The notes below the pieces were generated by a model, which saw only the letters and a program-made list of their open reading frames with translations, did no database searches and was not told where the DNA came from. From CBDCUI01 sp965223115 (lineage in GTDB: Bacteria > Pseudomonadota > Gammaproteobacteria > UBA4575), in contig OZ244982.1 of the NCBI GenBank assembly GCA_965223115.1, positions 1,178,001-1,242,000 on the forward strand: a stretch of DNA of 64,000 nucleotides, in the 5' to 3' direction. Position numbers and translations under genes: made by a program. Position 1 is the stretch's first letter; every line of letters starts with the position of its first letter. This document shows positions 26,416 to 36,642 of the stretch, piece after piece.

Positions 26416-26940
26416 ATGGATAATGATGAACGTTCTTTTATTCCTTTGGATATTGCCGTTTTAACCATTTCTGATACACGTACTGAAGCCGATGATAAAT
26501 CAGGAAAGCTGTTGTGTGACCGGTTAACAAATGCGGGTCATATCCTACATCAAAAAGCCATCGTTACTGACGATGTTTATAAAGTACGTGCAATAGTAGC
26601 TACTTGGATAGCTGAAACAAAACCCGATGTAGTACTAACTACAGGCGGTACTGGAGTTACAGGTAGAGATGGCACACCAGAAGCAATTCGACCTTTATTG
26701 GATAAAGAAATAAACGGTTTCGGTGAAATGTTCCGTGTATTATCGTATGAAACGATTAACACTTCTACATTACAATCACGAGCATTTGCAGGCGTTGCAA
26801 ATCGGACTTATATATTTTGCTTACCTGGCTCAGCTGGAGCATGCACAGAGGCATGGGATAAGCTTATTTCACATCAGCTAGATTATCGTAGCCGACCATG
26901 CAACTTGGTTGAACTCATGCCAAGACTTAAAGAAATATAA
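26416..26940 (+). CDS. moaB: Molybdenum cofactor biosynthesis protein MoaB
   Basis: 174 residues. Single MoaB/Mog domain with AVLTISDTRTEADDKSG (about 14-30), VVLTTGGTGVTGRDGTPEA (about 74-92) and FCLPGSAGACTEAWDKL (about 133-149). It binds molybdopterin and in many bacteria performs the adenylation otherwise done by MogA. A fair ribosome site precedes the ATG. Transcribed divergently from moaE. Confidence 0.95.
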   Translation: MDNDERSFIPLDIAVLTISDTRTEADDKSGKLLCDRLTNAGHILHQKAIVTDDVYKVRAIVATWIAETKPDVVLTTGGTGVTGRDGTPEAIRPLLDKEINGFGEMFRVLSYETINTSTLQSRAFAGVANRTYIFCLPGSAGACTEAWDKLISHQLDYRSRPCNLVELMPRLKEI

Positions 26941-27006
26941 AGCAAAGCTATTCTGTTCTTAGCATACATCTGACTTAATAAAGCCACAAAACAAATCTAT
27001 TAAGAA

Positions 27007-29526
27007 TTATTGCTGAGTTGTAATTGCTGCGCTCGTAGCTCCACGAACAATACCTCCATCATCAGTAAAACGGACAAATATTCGATTAACTGATGGGTCA
27101 AATGGAATTGAACTTGAACTATTTATGAATATGGCAAAAGTTGGTACATCATTAGAATTAATTGTTAGTATCACATTACTGTTTGGTGGTGACAAACACA
27201 TTCCTGTCATTGAATCTGTCTGACACAATGAAGCACTTACTGGCAAACTAGCTGAACCAGTATCGGCACTAACTGTAATTAGACCACTTGCACCAATATT
27301 AGAAGTTGCAACAGACAATATACCTGTTCCAGCTACAGGTATATTAACTATACCATCGCCTGACAAAGTCGCCCCTAATGCAATAATATCAGGTACTGGT
27401 GTATTTGATGCTGATAATAACAGCGTATTTAAACCTGTAGTTACAGTTACTGGAGTTGTGTTTGTACAATCATATCTCAATTCAATATCAACAGGATTAA
27501 TTGTAGCAGTTGGTGTAAATGCAAATAAATAAGTTTGAAAACTGCCAGCTGCTATGGATACCGGTGTATTAACAGTACCAATTAGTGCATTTGTATTCGG
27601 ATCAGTTGTTTGATAGAAAAAAGTCGCTGCTAAATTTGTAATAGGTGAAATACTGCAATCAGTAGCTTCAAATAAATTTGGATTTAAAATTGTCGCAAAA
27701 GCTGTTGCAGTATTACCGACCAACACAGAACGACTGGCAGGCAAAGATGATGAAAATAAAAAAGATGCATTAATAGATAATAAACTTTGATACGCTGCGA
27801 ATGCATCTAATCGCCCTACTCCGTAAATAGAATCAATCCCAGAATCTCCTAAATCAACAGCAGAAAGAATAACTCCTTCAGTAATTTCTATTCGAGACAA
27901 CGATGGAAATGCACTTTTCAATAATGCTATAACTCCAGCAACATGCGGTGCGGCTGCAGATGTGCCAAAAAACGGGCTTGAAAATCCTCCGGCACCGGTA
28001 ACAGTAACACCATCTATTGCTGTTATATTTGGTTTCGACCTCGATTCTATGGTGGGGAAAATAATTTGTGCTGGACCATGGCTACTATATGGTGCAATTG
28101 TGTTATTACCAGGATCACTTGCATTAATTGCAGCTACTGCTAGTACATCTTGAACAGCCTGATGACCTGTAATGCTACCTCCTGAAATATTATACTCTTC
28201 AATTGTAAAAAACCCTGGGCGGAAAAATATTTCTATACGCTGGTTGCTCCCACTGGCTTTGTTGACTTCTAATCTTGCACGTAAAGAAGCGCCTGTTGAA
28301 TTGGTATACGTAAGTGCTTCGATAGGATCATCGTCTCCATCTTGAGTAGTTATACTCGCAGAAAGTAAATTACTAGATTCATCAAATAAAAGTAAATCAT
28401 AATCATTGGCTGACACTCCAAACTGGTCACTCCATTGTAGAAATACTGTAAGAGAGGCACCAGTCGAAAGTAAAATATCCATATCTGTATCACTTGAAGA
28501 ACCTGCAGCAACACCAAAATCATGTAAATTTTGGCCACTAGCTACATTAGCTACATAATCGAATTCATAATGCAGTTGTGCTTCATTACCAGCAGCAGAT
28601 ACATAAATTACACCATTAGATAATGCATCTGATACGGCTTGTGCAACCGGCCCATCTTCAAAATAGGGTTCACTTAAAAATTTTACATCATCAACAATAA
28701 TATCTGCGCCAAATGTATCTTTTAATGACGTTATACATTGCATAAAATCTAAACTTGTTGAAACTCCACAGAATCCTAATGATGCACCTGGTGCGAGATC
28801 ATGAATAATCTCAAGCATGGCAGTTCCTTCAGCTCCAGAACCAGGCATTAATATAGATACGCTACTGGGAAGATCACTTGTACTTTGTGCACTTGCGAGA
28901 CCTTCTATACCATTAGAAATAACACCTACATTGATATTTGCACCTGTTATACCAAGAGCACGTAACTCATCAGCTCGTAATACCGCATCTCCTTCTGTAG
29001 TGACACTACCTATATTTGTTATTGCATAGCGTGGTAAGTCAATTTTTCTAATATTTGGAAAATCCGAAATTAAATCTAAAAAACTATCAGGAACCCAAGC
29101 TTGAATAATATTGAGCTTGTCATTTATCAACTCAATATGTACACCCTGTTCTTCTAAAATTTGGTTTGAAGTTTCGCTAATCGGCCCATCTATATAAATA
29201 TAAACTTGCATCATACCATTCTCTTTAACACGCATTAATGGAGACGATAGACCTGACAAATTTATTACTGTTGTTGATACAGTCTTATTCCTGATTTCTT
29301 TTATTTGCTTAGATTTACTCTGTAAATGAGGATGTATTTTAGATATAACATCTATATTTTTTTTGTCACTAATAAGGTTAGTACTATTTAAATTTCGAAA
29401 AGATGCAGTATGCTCAGATGCACTTAAGAAACTTGGAGTTAATGCAACAAAAAAAGCAATAATTAAAATATATGCTTCTTTTTTCCAAGCTATAAATCTT
29501 TCGGGGTGAGCTTCCAAAACTTCCAT
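27007..29526 (-). CDS. Secreted subtilase-fold (S8) protein with altered catalytic triad
   Basis: 839 residues. The signal peptide runs to about 37, followed by a propeptide-like region and a subtilase core (about 195-545). The nucleophile motif GTSAAAPHVAG (Ser523) and the oxyanion AAGN (Asn314) are intact. The position of the catalytic Asp reads VGVISNG (Asn205), and the HGT motif reads EGT (Glu233). An inserted beta domain lies at about 320-455. The C-terminal 270 residues form Ig-like or CARDB-like repeats; there is no GlyGly-CTERM and no autotransporter barrel. It sits among molybdenum genes without a clear link. It is secreted and possibly a protease with a Glu-based triad, or inactive. 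Confidence 0.85.
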   Translation of the reverse strand: MEVLEAHPERFIAWKKEAYILIIAFFVALTPSFLSASEHTASFRNLNSTNLISDKKNIDVISKIHPHLQSKSKQIKEIRNKTVSTTVINLSGLSSPLMRVKENGMMQVYIYIDGPISETSNQILEEQGVHIELINDKLNIIQAWVPDSFLDLISDFPNIRKIDLPRYAITNIGSVTTEGDAVLRADELRALGITGANINVGVISNGIEGLASAQSTSDLPSSVSILMPGSGAEGTAMLEIIHDLAPGASLGFCGVSTSLDFMQCITSLKDTFGADIIVDDVKFLSEPYFEDGPVAQAVSDALSNGVIYVSAAGNEAQLHYEFDYVANVASGQNLHDFGVAAGSSSDTDMDILLSTGASLTVFLQWSDQFGVSANDYDLLLFDESSNLLSASITTQDGDDDPIEALTYTNSTGASLRARLEVNKASGSNQRIEIFFRPGFFTIEEYNISGGSITGHQAVQDVLAVAAINASDPGNNTIAPYSSHGPAQIIFPTIESRSKPNITAIDGVTVTGAGGFSSPFFGTSAAAPHVAGVIALLKSAFPSLSRIEITEGVILSAVDLGDSGIDSIYGVGRLDAFAAYQSLLSINASFLFSSSLPASRSVLVGNTATAFATILNPNLFEATDCSISPITNLAATFFYQTTDPNTNALIGTVNTPVSIAAGSFQTYLFAFTPTATINPVDIELRYDCTNTTPVTVTTGLNTLLLSASNTPVPDIIALGATLSGDGIVNIPVAGTGILSVATSNIGASGLITVSADTGSASLPVSASLCQTDSMTGMCLSPPNSNVILTINSNDVPTFAIFINSSSSIPFDPSVNRIFVRFTDDGGIVRGATSAAITTQQ

Positions 29527-29896
29527 GTGTTTTTCTTGATTGAAAGATAAAAAATAAGAACAGTTTAATTTAAAATTAGATTTCTGCAGGCTATTACTTA
29601 ATTACATAATCCAGCTCTACATAGCTTAACGATATTACTAATCTAATAAATACAAATAACTTTTAATTTATATACTATTAGATAATCTCCCTAGATTACT
29701 TGCTGCCAATCACAGTATCTTCACTCAAACAGCTATTAATACACTTAATACAAGTACCAAAATAGTTAAAAATACCGATAAACCAACGAGAAATATATTC
29801 TTTAGTATGGACTTAAAAAAATAGCTTAAATTAACGTCTAGTACTAATTAGCAAAAACAAGGGATACTAAAGCCTAAACCATAACCCGTACACTAA
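29527..29896. other. AT-rich intergenic region
   Basis: 370 bases without a supportable gene. It separates the subtilase start from the moaA stop, both on the minus strand. One 7-bp inverted repeat is visible (TCTAATA near 29641 with TATTAGA near 29677), too widely spaced to count as a terminator. No promoter is clear. Confidence 0.4.
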
Positions 29897-30919
29897 CTAA
29901 CCACCTATATAAGACATTTCTACTTTTGGAAGCAAAACAGTTTCAGAAGTTCTTATTTCTGAATAACGATCATTGCGTTTTTTCCAAATTGAACCCAAAA
30001 CATCAGCAATGTATTTGTCTTCTGCACCCTCTCTAATTAAATGGCGTAAATCCCTACCTTGTGTCGCAAACAAACAAGTATATAATTTGCCTTCCGCAGA
30101 TAATCTTATACGTGTGCAACCTTGACAAAAAGGTTGTGTAACAGAAGATATTATTCCAACTTCACCCATTTTATCTTTAAAGCACCAACGTTTCGCTACT
30201 TCACCTTTGTAATTAGCATCAATAGGCTCAATCGGAAATTTATTATTAATAGTTTTTATTATTTGTTGTGCCGAAAACACATCTTCCATTCTCCAATGAT
30301 TCGTATTTCCAACATCCATATATTCAACGAAGCGCAATATTTTCCCACTACCACGAAAATGTTCAATCATTGGCAGTATTGAATGATCATTGACACCTTT
30401 CTTTACAACCATATTTATCTTAATTGGCGAAAACCCTGCTATTTGAGCTGTTTCAACAGCCTCCAAAACTTGATCCACACTATAAGTAACATCGTTAATC
30501 AACTTAAAAGTTTTGTCATCTAACGCATCTAAACTGATCGTGATGCGTTGTAGCCCAGAGTCCTTTAGTTGATAAGCAAGTTCTTTGCTTAATAATACTC
30601 CATTTGTAGTCAGACTGATGTCTTCTATTTGCTCTATGTCAGAAAGTTGTTTGATCAAGGCAGAAATATTTTTACGCAATAGTGGTTCACCACCAGTAAG
30701 GCGTATTTTTTTTATACCCAGCGACGCAAATATATTTGCTACACGAGCAATCTCCTCAAATGATAGCAACTCATCACGTCTTAAAAACTCGTAATCAGAA
30801 TTAAACACTTCCTTCGGCATACAATAAGTACAACGAAAATTACACCGATCTGTGACCGAAATTCTGAGATCCCGTAAAGGTCGTGATAAGGTATCGAAAA
30901 TTTGGGTATTACTTTCCAT
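29897..30919 (-). CDS. moaA: GTP 3',8-cyclase MoaA
   Basis: 340 residues from the ATG at 30919; a GTG eight codons earlier is less likely. Radical SAM enzyme that converts GTP to the first molybdopterin intermediate together with MoaC. The SAM cluster cysteines are C26, C30, C33 (CNFRCTYC). GGEPLLR follows, then the second cluster at C265, C268 and C282 (CQGC...C), which binds GTP. The C-terminal Gly-Gly (SYIGG) needed for activity is present. Divergent from the DASS transporter; their starts are 63 bases apart. Confidence 0.97.
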   Translation of the reverse strand: MESNTQIFDTLSRPLRDLRISVTDRCNFRCTYCMPKEVFNSDYEFLRRDELLSFEEIARVANIFASLGIKKIRLTGGEPLLRKNISALIKQLSDIEQIEDISLTTNGVLLSKELAYQLKDSGLQRITISLDALDDKTFKLINDVTYSVDQVLEAVETAQIAGFSPIKINMVVKKGVNDHSILPMIEHFRGSGKILRFVEYMDVGNTNHWRMEDVFSAQQIIKTINNKFPIEPIDANYKGEVAKRWCFKDKMGEVGIISSVTQPFCQGCTRIRLSAEGKLYTCLFATQGRDLRHLIREGAEDKYIADVLGSIWKKRNDRYSEIRTSETVLLPKVEMSYIGG

Positions 30920-30982
30920 AGGCTTAGTATAGTAACTAATCACAATTTATTAGGTAATATCAAAGTATTAAACATTAGAGAT

Positions 30983-32506
30983 ATGAATTCAGGTCAATCC
31001 AAGGCCATTTGGCTGATACTAAGTCCTGCAATCGCTTTAGGTGCCTATTTATTGCTTCCTGATCATTATATAGGCAGCAATGCGGATGTAATCACTCTTA
31101 GCCATAGCGCAAAAGCCACATTAGCTATATTGATATGGATGGCAATCTGGTGGTTAACTGAAGCAACCGATATTCGTGTAACTGCCTTGCTACCAATTGC
31201 GTTATTCCCTCTATTTGGCATTGCCAGTATAAAGGAAGCTACGACACCCTATGCATCACACATCATCTTCCTTTTTTTAGGCGGTTTTATAATTGCAACT
31301 GCAATTCAACGCTGGAACTTAGATAGAAGAATCGCATTAAACATACTAACTAGTATAGGAAATTCACCTTCAAGAATTGTTGGAGGCTTTATGCTTGCCA
31401 CTGCATTTTTAAGCGGCTTTATATCCAACACCGCTACTGCAGCAATGATGCTGCCTATTGGTTTAAGCGTAATAACAATATTGTTAGCAAACCAAGAGCA
31501 AAATAATAAACAAGATAATAAATTTGCAACATGCATTATGTTAAGCATTGCTTATGCTGCATCAATCGGTGGAATCTCTACAATCATTGGCACAGCCCCA
31601 AACTTATTTGTTGCTTCATTTATAAAAGATGCCATTGATACACCATATCAACAAGATATTGGCTTTCTAGAATGGGCAAAAATTGGTATGCCAACTGCAA
31701 TTATTTTATTACCTATAGCTTGGTGGTTATTAACTAAAGTTATATATAAAGTTGATGATATGAAGTTAAATCATTCTTATTCTTCTTTAAAAAACAAAAA
31801 GCATGAATTAGGAATTATGACTTATGAAGAAAAAGCTATTTTATACGTTTTCACCTCAACAGTATTTTTATGGTTAAGCAGGCCTTACTTGCAAAGTATT
31901 GAAATAGAAATTAATAGCAAAACAATAGCACCTTTATTAGGTCTTACAGATGCCAGCATTGCAATTATGGCAGCTATTTTTCTATTCATTATTCCTACTA
32001 AAAACAATTCAAATAACTTTATTTTAGAATGGAAAGACTTAATTAATTTACCTTGGGGAATTTTAATACTCTTAGGTGGTGGATTAAGTCTTGCAGCAGC
32101 TATTAAAACCAATGGTGTCACTGAGTTCATAGGTGCACAAGCTACATTCTTGTCATCAACACCACCATTACTGACTTTATTAATTATTATCAGTGCTGTA
32201 GTGTTTCTAACTGAACTCACTTCAAATACGGCCACAACCGCAACATTAGTTCCTGTACTTGCTGCAATTGCACCTTCACTTAACATGCATCCTTACGTTT
32301 TGATCATTCCTGCTGCGATTGCCGCCAGTTGTGCATTTATGCTACCCATTGCCACTCCTCCAAACGCAATCGTTTTTGGATCTGGCCATATAACCATGGG
32401 CGCCATGCGTAAAACAGGATTTTGGTTGAATTTAATATGTATCTTAATTATTACTTTACTGGCGTATAGCCTTACTGACTTAATGATTACACTTCTTTCA
32501 ATATAA
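30983..32506 (+). CDS. SLC13/DASS-family dicarboxylate:sodium symporter
   Basis: 507 residues from the ATG at 30983; a TTG 27 codons earlier overlaps moaA and is unlikely. Eleven or so membrane helices. The two SNT motifs of the family are seen: FISNTATAAMMLPI (about 145-158) and ELTSNTATTATLVPVL (about 411-426), with IGTAPN and TPPNAIVFGSG. These form the sodium and carboxylate sites. Substrates in the family are succinate, malate, citrate or sulfate. The adjacent lyase (convergent) suggests a C4 or related acid. Confidence 0.92.
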   Translation: MNSGQSKAIWLILSPAIALGAYLLLPDHYIGSNADVITLSHSAKATLAILIWMAIWWLTEATDIRVTALLPIALFPLFGIASIKEATTPYASHIIFLFLGGFIIATAIQRWNLDRRIALNILTSIGNSPSRIVGGFMLATAFLSGFISNTATAAMMLPIGLSVITILLANQEQNNKQDNKFATCIMLSIAYAASIGGISTIIGTAPNLFVASFIKDAIDTPYQQDIGFLEWAKIGMPTAIILLPIAWWLLTKVIYKVDDMKLNHSYSSLKNKKHELGIMTYEEKAILYVFTSTVFLWLSRPYLQSIEIEINSKTIAPLLGLTDASIAIMAAIFLFIIPTKNNSNNFILEWKDLINLPWGILILLGGGLSLAAAIKTNGVTEFIGAQATFLSSTPPLLTLLIIISAVVFLTELTSNTATTATLVPVLAAIAPSLNMHPYVLIIPAAIAASCAFMLPIATPPNAIVFGSGHITMGAMRKTGFWLNLICILIITLLAYSLTDLMITLLSI

Positions 32507-32511
32507 AATTT

Positions 32512-33372
32512 TCACTCGCCATATTTTTCAGCACGTTTATATTTTTCTTCCACACCAATTAGATCATTAAATTCTTTAAAGTTGAGCAAATAATCCTCCA
32601 TACCCAAGGTTGTACCATCTTGATGCAGCTTTTTATAAACATCCTGTATTGATTTACCTGCTGCGTACAACCCTGTCAATGGATATAGAATAAGCTGAAA
32701 ACCTAAGTCTACTAATTCCTGTTTTGACAATACTGGTGTGTGCCCCCCTTCAATCATATTGGCAACAATTGGTTTTGGAGCCTCTTCTCCGATTCGTTTT
32801 AATTGCTCTATAGAAGCAGGAGCCTCAACAAAACTTGCATCTGCTCCAATTTTTCGTGCCGCTTTAACACGTGCTATTGCTTCGTCTAATCCGATTACAG
32901 CTTCAGCATCCGTACGCGCTACAATAAAAAAGTCTGCGTCTGCTCGGGCATCCACTGCAGCGCGTATTTTTTGCAAGTAATCTTCTCGTTCAATGACTTT
33001 CTTGTTACGCATATGCCCACATTTTTTAGGCCATACTTGATCTTCTAAAAAACATCCAGCAGCACCGGCATCAATCAATTGCTCCACAGTTCGGTAAACA
33101 TTAAGCGGATTTCCATAGCCAGTATCCGCATCAACAATAATAGGTATATTTACACTGCTACATATTGCACGAGCACGTTCAACCACTTCAGTTTGTGTTA
33201 GCAAGCCAAAGTCAGGTTCGCCAATTGTGGCAGCAGCTAATGAATAGCCAGATATAAATCCCATTGGAAACCCAACTTGCTCTGCAATCTTTGCCGATAA
33301 AGTATCGTAAATTCCTGGGAAAGCTAAAGCACCCACTTGCTCGAGAATGTTTTGAATTCTATTTTTAGGCAT
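32512..33372 (-). CDS. Isocitrate lyase/PEP mutase superfamily lyase
   Basis: 286 residues, the length of the methylisocitrate lyase/oxaloacetate decarboxylase branch. VDADTGYGNP (about 80-89) carries the metal-binding aspartates, EDQVWPKKCGHM (about 110-121) holds the catalytic Cys loop (KKCGH) typical of lyases rather than of PEP mutase, and ARTDAEA follows. Substrate candidates are methylisocitrate, 2,3-dimethylmalate or oxaloacetate; there is no prp cluster here to favour the first. GGAG lies upstream of the ATG. Convergent with the DASS transporter. Confidence 0.88.
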   Translation of the reverse strand: MPKNRIQNILEQVGALAFPGIYDTLSAKIAEQVGFPMGFISGYSLAAATIGEPDFGLLTQTEVVERARAICSSVNIPIIVDADTGYGNPLNVYRTVEQLIDAGAAGCFLEDQVWPKKCGHMRNKKVIEREDYLQKIRAAVDARADADFFIVARTDAEAVIGLDEAIARVKAARKIGADASFVEAPASIEQLKRIGEEAPKPIVANMIEGGHTPVLSKQELVDLGFQLILYPLTGLYAAGKSIQDVYKKLHQDGTTLGMEDYLLNFKEFNDLIGVEEKYKRAEKYGE

Positions 33373-33472
33373 TTAATAGCTCCATTTTTATCGGATTTAT
33401 TAGGAATATGCTCATAAAGTATGTATTATCAATGCGTTCAAAATTCAACCACTTTACATACTTACATTAAAT

Positions 33473-33991
33473 ATGAGTAAAAAGAATATACTCTTTATCA
33501 CAAAAATAAAGTTCATTTTCTACGTAACCTTATTTTTTCTGGCAACAATAGCAAGCAATGCTCAGGCCTCAAATTGGCTTGAAGTTAGAACTCTTGATGG
33601 GAAAATTACAGCGCTATCCCAACATTTCGAAGATGGAAAATGGACCTTGGTAATGTTGTGGGCTAGAAATTGTGGGATTTGTGTGCATGAATACCCTGTA
33701 ATGTCTGAATTTCATGATAGACATAAAAATACAGATGCAAAAGTTATTGGTATCTCACTTGACGGTTATTCTGAATTAGAACAAATAACACAATATATTG
33801 AAGACATGCCTATGACTTTTGATAATTTAATTGGCGAAGTTTCTGTTGTTGCATTCAATTACCAAACTTCTACAGAAGAACCACTACGTGGTACACCTAC
33901 TTATTTGATGTTTAACCCAAAAGGTCAATTAGTTGCACATAACCCAGGCCCTGTAGAAATATCTGACATAGAGAAATTCATTCATCGTTAA
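33473..33991 (+). CDS. Exported thioredoxin-like protein (TlpA family)
   Basis: 172 residues. A membrane or signal segment (about 12-30) is followed by a thioredoxin fold. The redox site is CGIC (67-70), preceded by MLWARN where TlpA proteins have FWATWC; the cis-proline loop is RGTPTYLMF (about 142-150). It may reduce or oxidise an exported protein. It has no operon partner: the downstream neighbour is convergent. It is distinct from the TlpA of the envelope operon. Confidence 0.85.
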   Translation: MSKKNILFITKIKFIFYVTLFFLATIASNAQASNWLEVRTLDGKITALSQHFEDGKWTLVMLWARNCGICVHEYPVMSEFHDRHKNTDAKVIGISLDGYSELEQITQYIEDMPMTFDNLIGEVSVVAFNYQTSTEEPLRGTPTYLMFNPKGQLVAHNPGPVEISDIEKFIHR

Positions 33992-34004
33992 TGGTTTTTA
34001 TTAT

Positions 34005-34907
34005 TTAAAATCTAGCAAACGACAAATTCTTTCTTTGTGCAACTGCTATACCCAACAGAATTACAGCAAGTGCAACTAATGCATTTACTTCTACGGTTTC
34101 ATTTAAGAAAATAATTCCCATAAACACAGCCCAAACTGGAATTAAATAATTAATTTGTGACAAAAAAGATGGACCAACTCGCGCAATAACAGCAAAATAA
34201 ATTATAGTAGCAATTGCGGTTGGAAACAGACCTAATAACAGTAGAGATAATAATTCTATACTTAGTAATTTAATTTGCCATTCATATTCTGTCGTAAACA
34301 AAAGCGGCAACATCATTAAGCTTGCAATTACTAAAACTGCGGTTGAGATCGCTAAAAAACTTTCATTCGGAAGTTGCTTTGCCAATATAGTATTAACGGC
34401 ATAACTAACGGCACCACCTAATATTGCTAACATTGCAAAAAAAGTATTACCCTGACTGTCTAATTTAGCTAATGCAGCAGGTCCAAGCAAAATAAGTATT
34501 CCTAAGAATCCTAATAAAAACCCTATCACTCTATTTTTAGTTAAATGCTCTCCTTTAACAAAAAAATGCGCCATAACGATTGTTGTTAAAGGCATAATTG
34601 CCATTAAGATACCTGCAATACTACTATCAACAGTTAGCTGTCCCCAGCTTATTAAATAAAATGGCAAACAATCACCAAAAAATGCCAAAGCAATTAATAA
34701 AGGCCATGTGTTACGTAAAAATGAAAATGATTCGCGCTTTAACAATGCTACAGCTAATAACATCAAAGCAGCTATTATGATTCTACCTGAAGCCACAATT
34801 GCAGGAGGGAATACTTGAATAGCCAGCTTGGTAAACATAAATGCGCTACCAAACATAATGACTAGGGCTAGCAGCCCTAGCCAGTCTAAAAACTTTGCAT
34901 TGTACAT
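34005..34907 (-). CDS. EamA/DMT-family transporter
   Basis: 300 residues, ten predicted helices in two five-helix repeats. The first repeat begins GSAFMFTKLAI..FPPAIVASGRI; the second includes AILGGAVSYAVNTILAK and PVWAVFMGIIFLNE, a typical EamA ending. Members export amino acids or other metabolites, and the substrate here cannot be told. It is flanked by a convergent thioredoxin gene and the DUF4139 gene upstream (29-base gap). Confidence 0.9.
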   Translation of the reverse strand: MYNAKFLDWLGLLALVIMFGSAFMFTKLAIQVFPPAIVASGRIIIAALMLLAVALLKRESFSFLRNTWPLLIALAFFGDCLPFYLISWGQLTVDSSIAGILMAIMPLTTIVMAHFFVKGEHLTKNRVIGFLLGFLGILILLGPAALAKLDSQGNTFFAMLAILGGAVSYAVNTILAKQLPNESFLAISTAVLVIASLMMLPLLFTTEYEWQIKLLSIELLSLLLLGLFPTAIATIIYFAVIARVGPSFLSQINYLIPVWAVFMGIIFLNETVEVNALVALAVILLGIAVAQRKNLSFARF

Positions 34908-34935
34908 GTAGAATTAAATTTTAAGTAAGAAATTT

Positions 34936-36396
34936 TTAATAACGTACTAGCACCTCGTACGTAAGCTTTGCCTCACCTTCTGCAGGGACTTTAATTTTCC
35001 ATTCCGCAGTTCCAGCCGATACTTTTTTATGCTCATGGCTTTCATGTTTCATTTTCCAGTCGCCAGGAATTGGCTCATGTATTACCACTTCCACTTGTTC
35101 ATTTTTTGCATTATTTAATGTAACCTCAAAACTTGCCGTAAATGCATAATTATACTTTCCTATGGCAGTTGCCTTTTTAAAGTTTGTCTGTTTTTTATCT
35201 GCAGTAACGTCAAATGCATCTCCAAGCTTTAATCTTACTTCTTCATTTTTAGGCGTATGATCTATTTTATCTTCACCAACAAATTGAGCATTACCCGATT
35301 TATCATTTTTATATACACGCACAATACCTTTTGGCAAAGGTATCCCTAAATTAGATGTTTCTCTATTTTCGAATTCTACGAAAACACCCACTTTTAGTTT
35401 TTGCCCAATATTTCCATATGAACTACGGTAATAGTAATCATAGCCTTGTAACAAAAACTCTTTTTTGACAGGTATTTTTGTTGCACTTAATAATGATACT
35501 TGTTTAGTTTGATTATTTTTTATGGTAGTAGGTCTTTGTAATGTATATAGATGATATTCAAATAACCCTTCCTCAACCATTTCCTGAGCACTATTTTCTG
35601 CCAGTGATTTAGCCATCATCATTTCATTACGCCGCATCCTTAGATCTTGTTGTACTTGATTTACATCACCTGCAACCAATTGTAACTTAGCATTTTTATA
35701 ACTCGTACCACTTTGATTAGTTAAAGTTACCCAACCAGCTAAATCCAAATAATTATCTGTTTCATTTAGTTCAGCTACATAATCGGCTTTCCAACCTAGC
35801 CCACCTGTCAAGTAACTAAGTTGTAAATCTTGTGATTTATTTGTTCCGCTATTTAAAGATATGACAAGGGTTGGGCGATCACGTAAATTTGCTGGTACTT
35901 GGTCATAGATTATTCTGCCTGGATAACCCGTTTCTATACGGTCACCTATACGCAATACAACTCCACTGTTTACGCTTAACACTTCTGCTATCTGTATCGA
36001 CTCTTCTCCCGTTGTAGGATGCACTTTAACCACCTTAACCTGTTTACCAACATATTTTTCAAGTAATTTTTGTGGAGTAAGCAAGTCAAAATCAAAATTT
36101 TGTTCAATAAGCCTAAAGCCCTTTGGATAATTTAAACTTCTTAAAATAGCTGTTTCAGGTCGCATTTGAGCACTAACTTCACGAAATGCTAATTTATTAA
36201 ATCCATTAACAACCTGAACCTCCCTAAGATCTTTGACAAGAGCCAATTGTTCATTATAGATAGTGACCGCAACTTCTTTTTGGTCAGCTAATGTACTAAT
36301 CACTTCATCTTGGCTTATTTCTGCCAATGTCATCCCAGAAAGCAACATCGCAATAAATCCGACAATAATTAGTATTTTACGTCTAAAATATTTCAT
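34936..36396 (-). CDS. DUF4139 domain-containing exported protein
   Basis: 486 residues. The signal peptide runs to about 25. The long DUF4139 region (about 190-480) contains LSYLTGGLGWKADYVAEL and YKNAKLQLVAGDVN, with a C-terminal beta pattern EVVIHEPIPGDW and TYEVLVRY. The family is found in many Gram-negative bacteria and has a mucoidy inhibitor A-like relation in some entries; no activity is proven. A small gap (29 bases) to the EamA transporter suggests co-transcription. Confidence 0.86.
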   Translation of the reverse strand: MKYFRRKILIIVGFIAMLLSGMTLAEISQDEVISTLADQKEVAVTIYNEQLALVKDLREVQVVNGFNKLAFREVSAQMRPETAILRSLNYPKGFRLIEQNFDFDLLTPQKLLEKYVGKQVKVVKVHPTTGEESIQIAEVLSVNSGVVLRIGDRIETGYPGRIIYDQVPANLRDRPTLVISLNSGTNKSQDLQLSYLTGGLGWKADYVAELNETDNYLDLAGWVTLTNQSGTSYKNAKLQLVAGDVNQVQQDLRMRRNEMMMAKSLAENSAQEMVEEGLFEYHLYTLQRPTTIKNNQTKQVSLLSATKIPVKKEFLLQGYDYYYRSSYGNIGQKLKVGVFVEFENRETSNLGIPLPKGIVRVYKNDKSGNAQFVGEDKIDHTPKNEEVRLKLGDAFDVTADKKQTNFKKATAIGKYNYAFTASFEVTLNNAKNEQVEVVIHEPIPGDWKMKHESHEHKKVSAGTAEWKIKVPAEGEAKLTYEVLVRY

Positions 36397-36642
36397 AGTT
36401 CACCTACAAATAGCTGTTATTTCTAAGCTTAAACGAACCGGCGACTGATTTGGGTTAAACTAGGCAAGAAAAATTATATATTTACAAAATTTATAACTTT
36501 TACAGCTAAAAAGCATATCGTTTCAATCTATTACAGTAAAGAGACTCTATTGGCCTAAAAATTAGTCTTAGTGATTGATGAATTACTTATTCAACATACT
36601 AAACCTTAAATTAATTATACAGTAAATAATGGTTATATATTG

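Noticed and set aside
29897..30919. A molybdenum cofactor riboswitch upstream of moaA
   Set aside because: Only 63 bases separate the moaA and transporter starts, too short for the known riboswitch.
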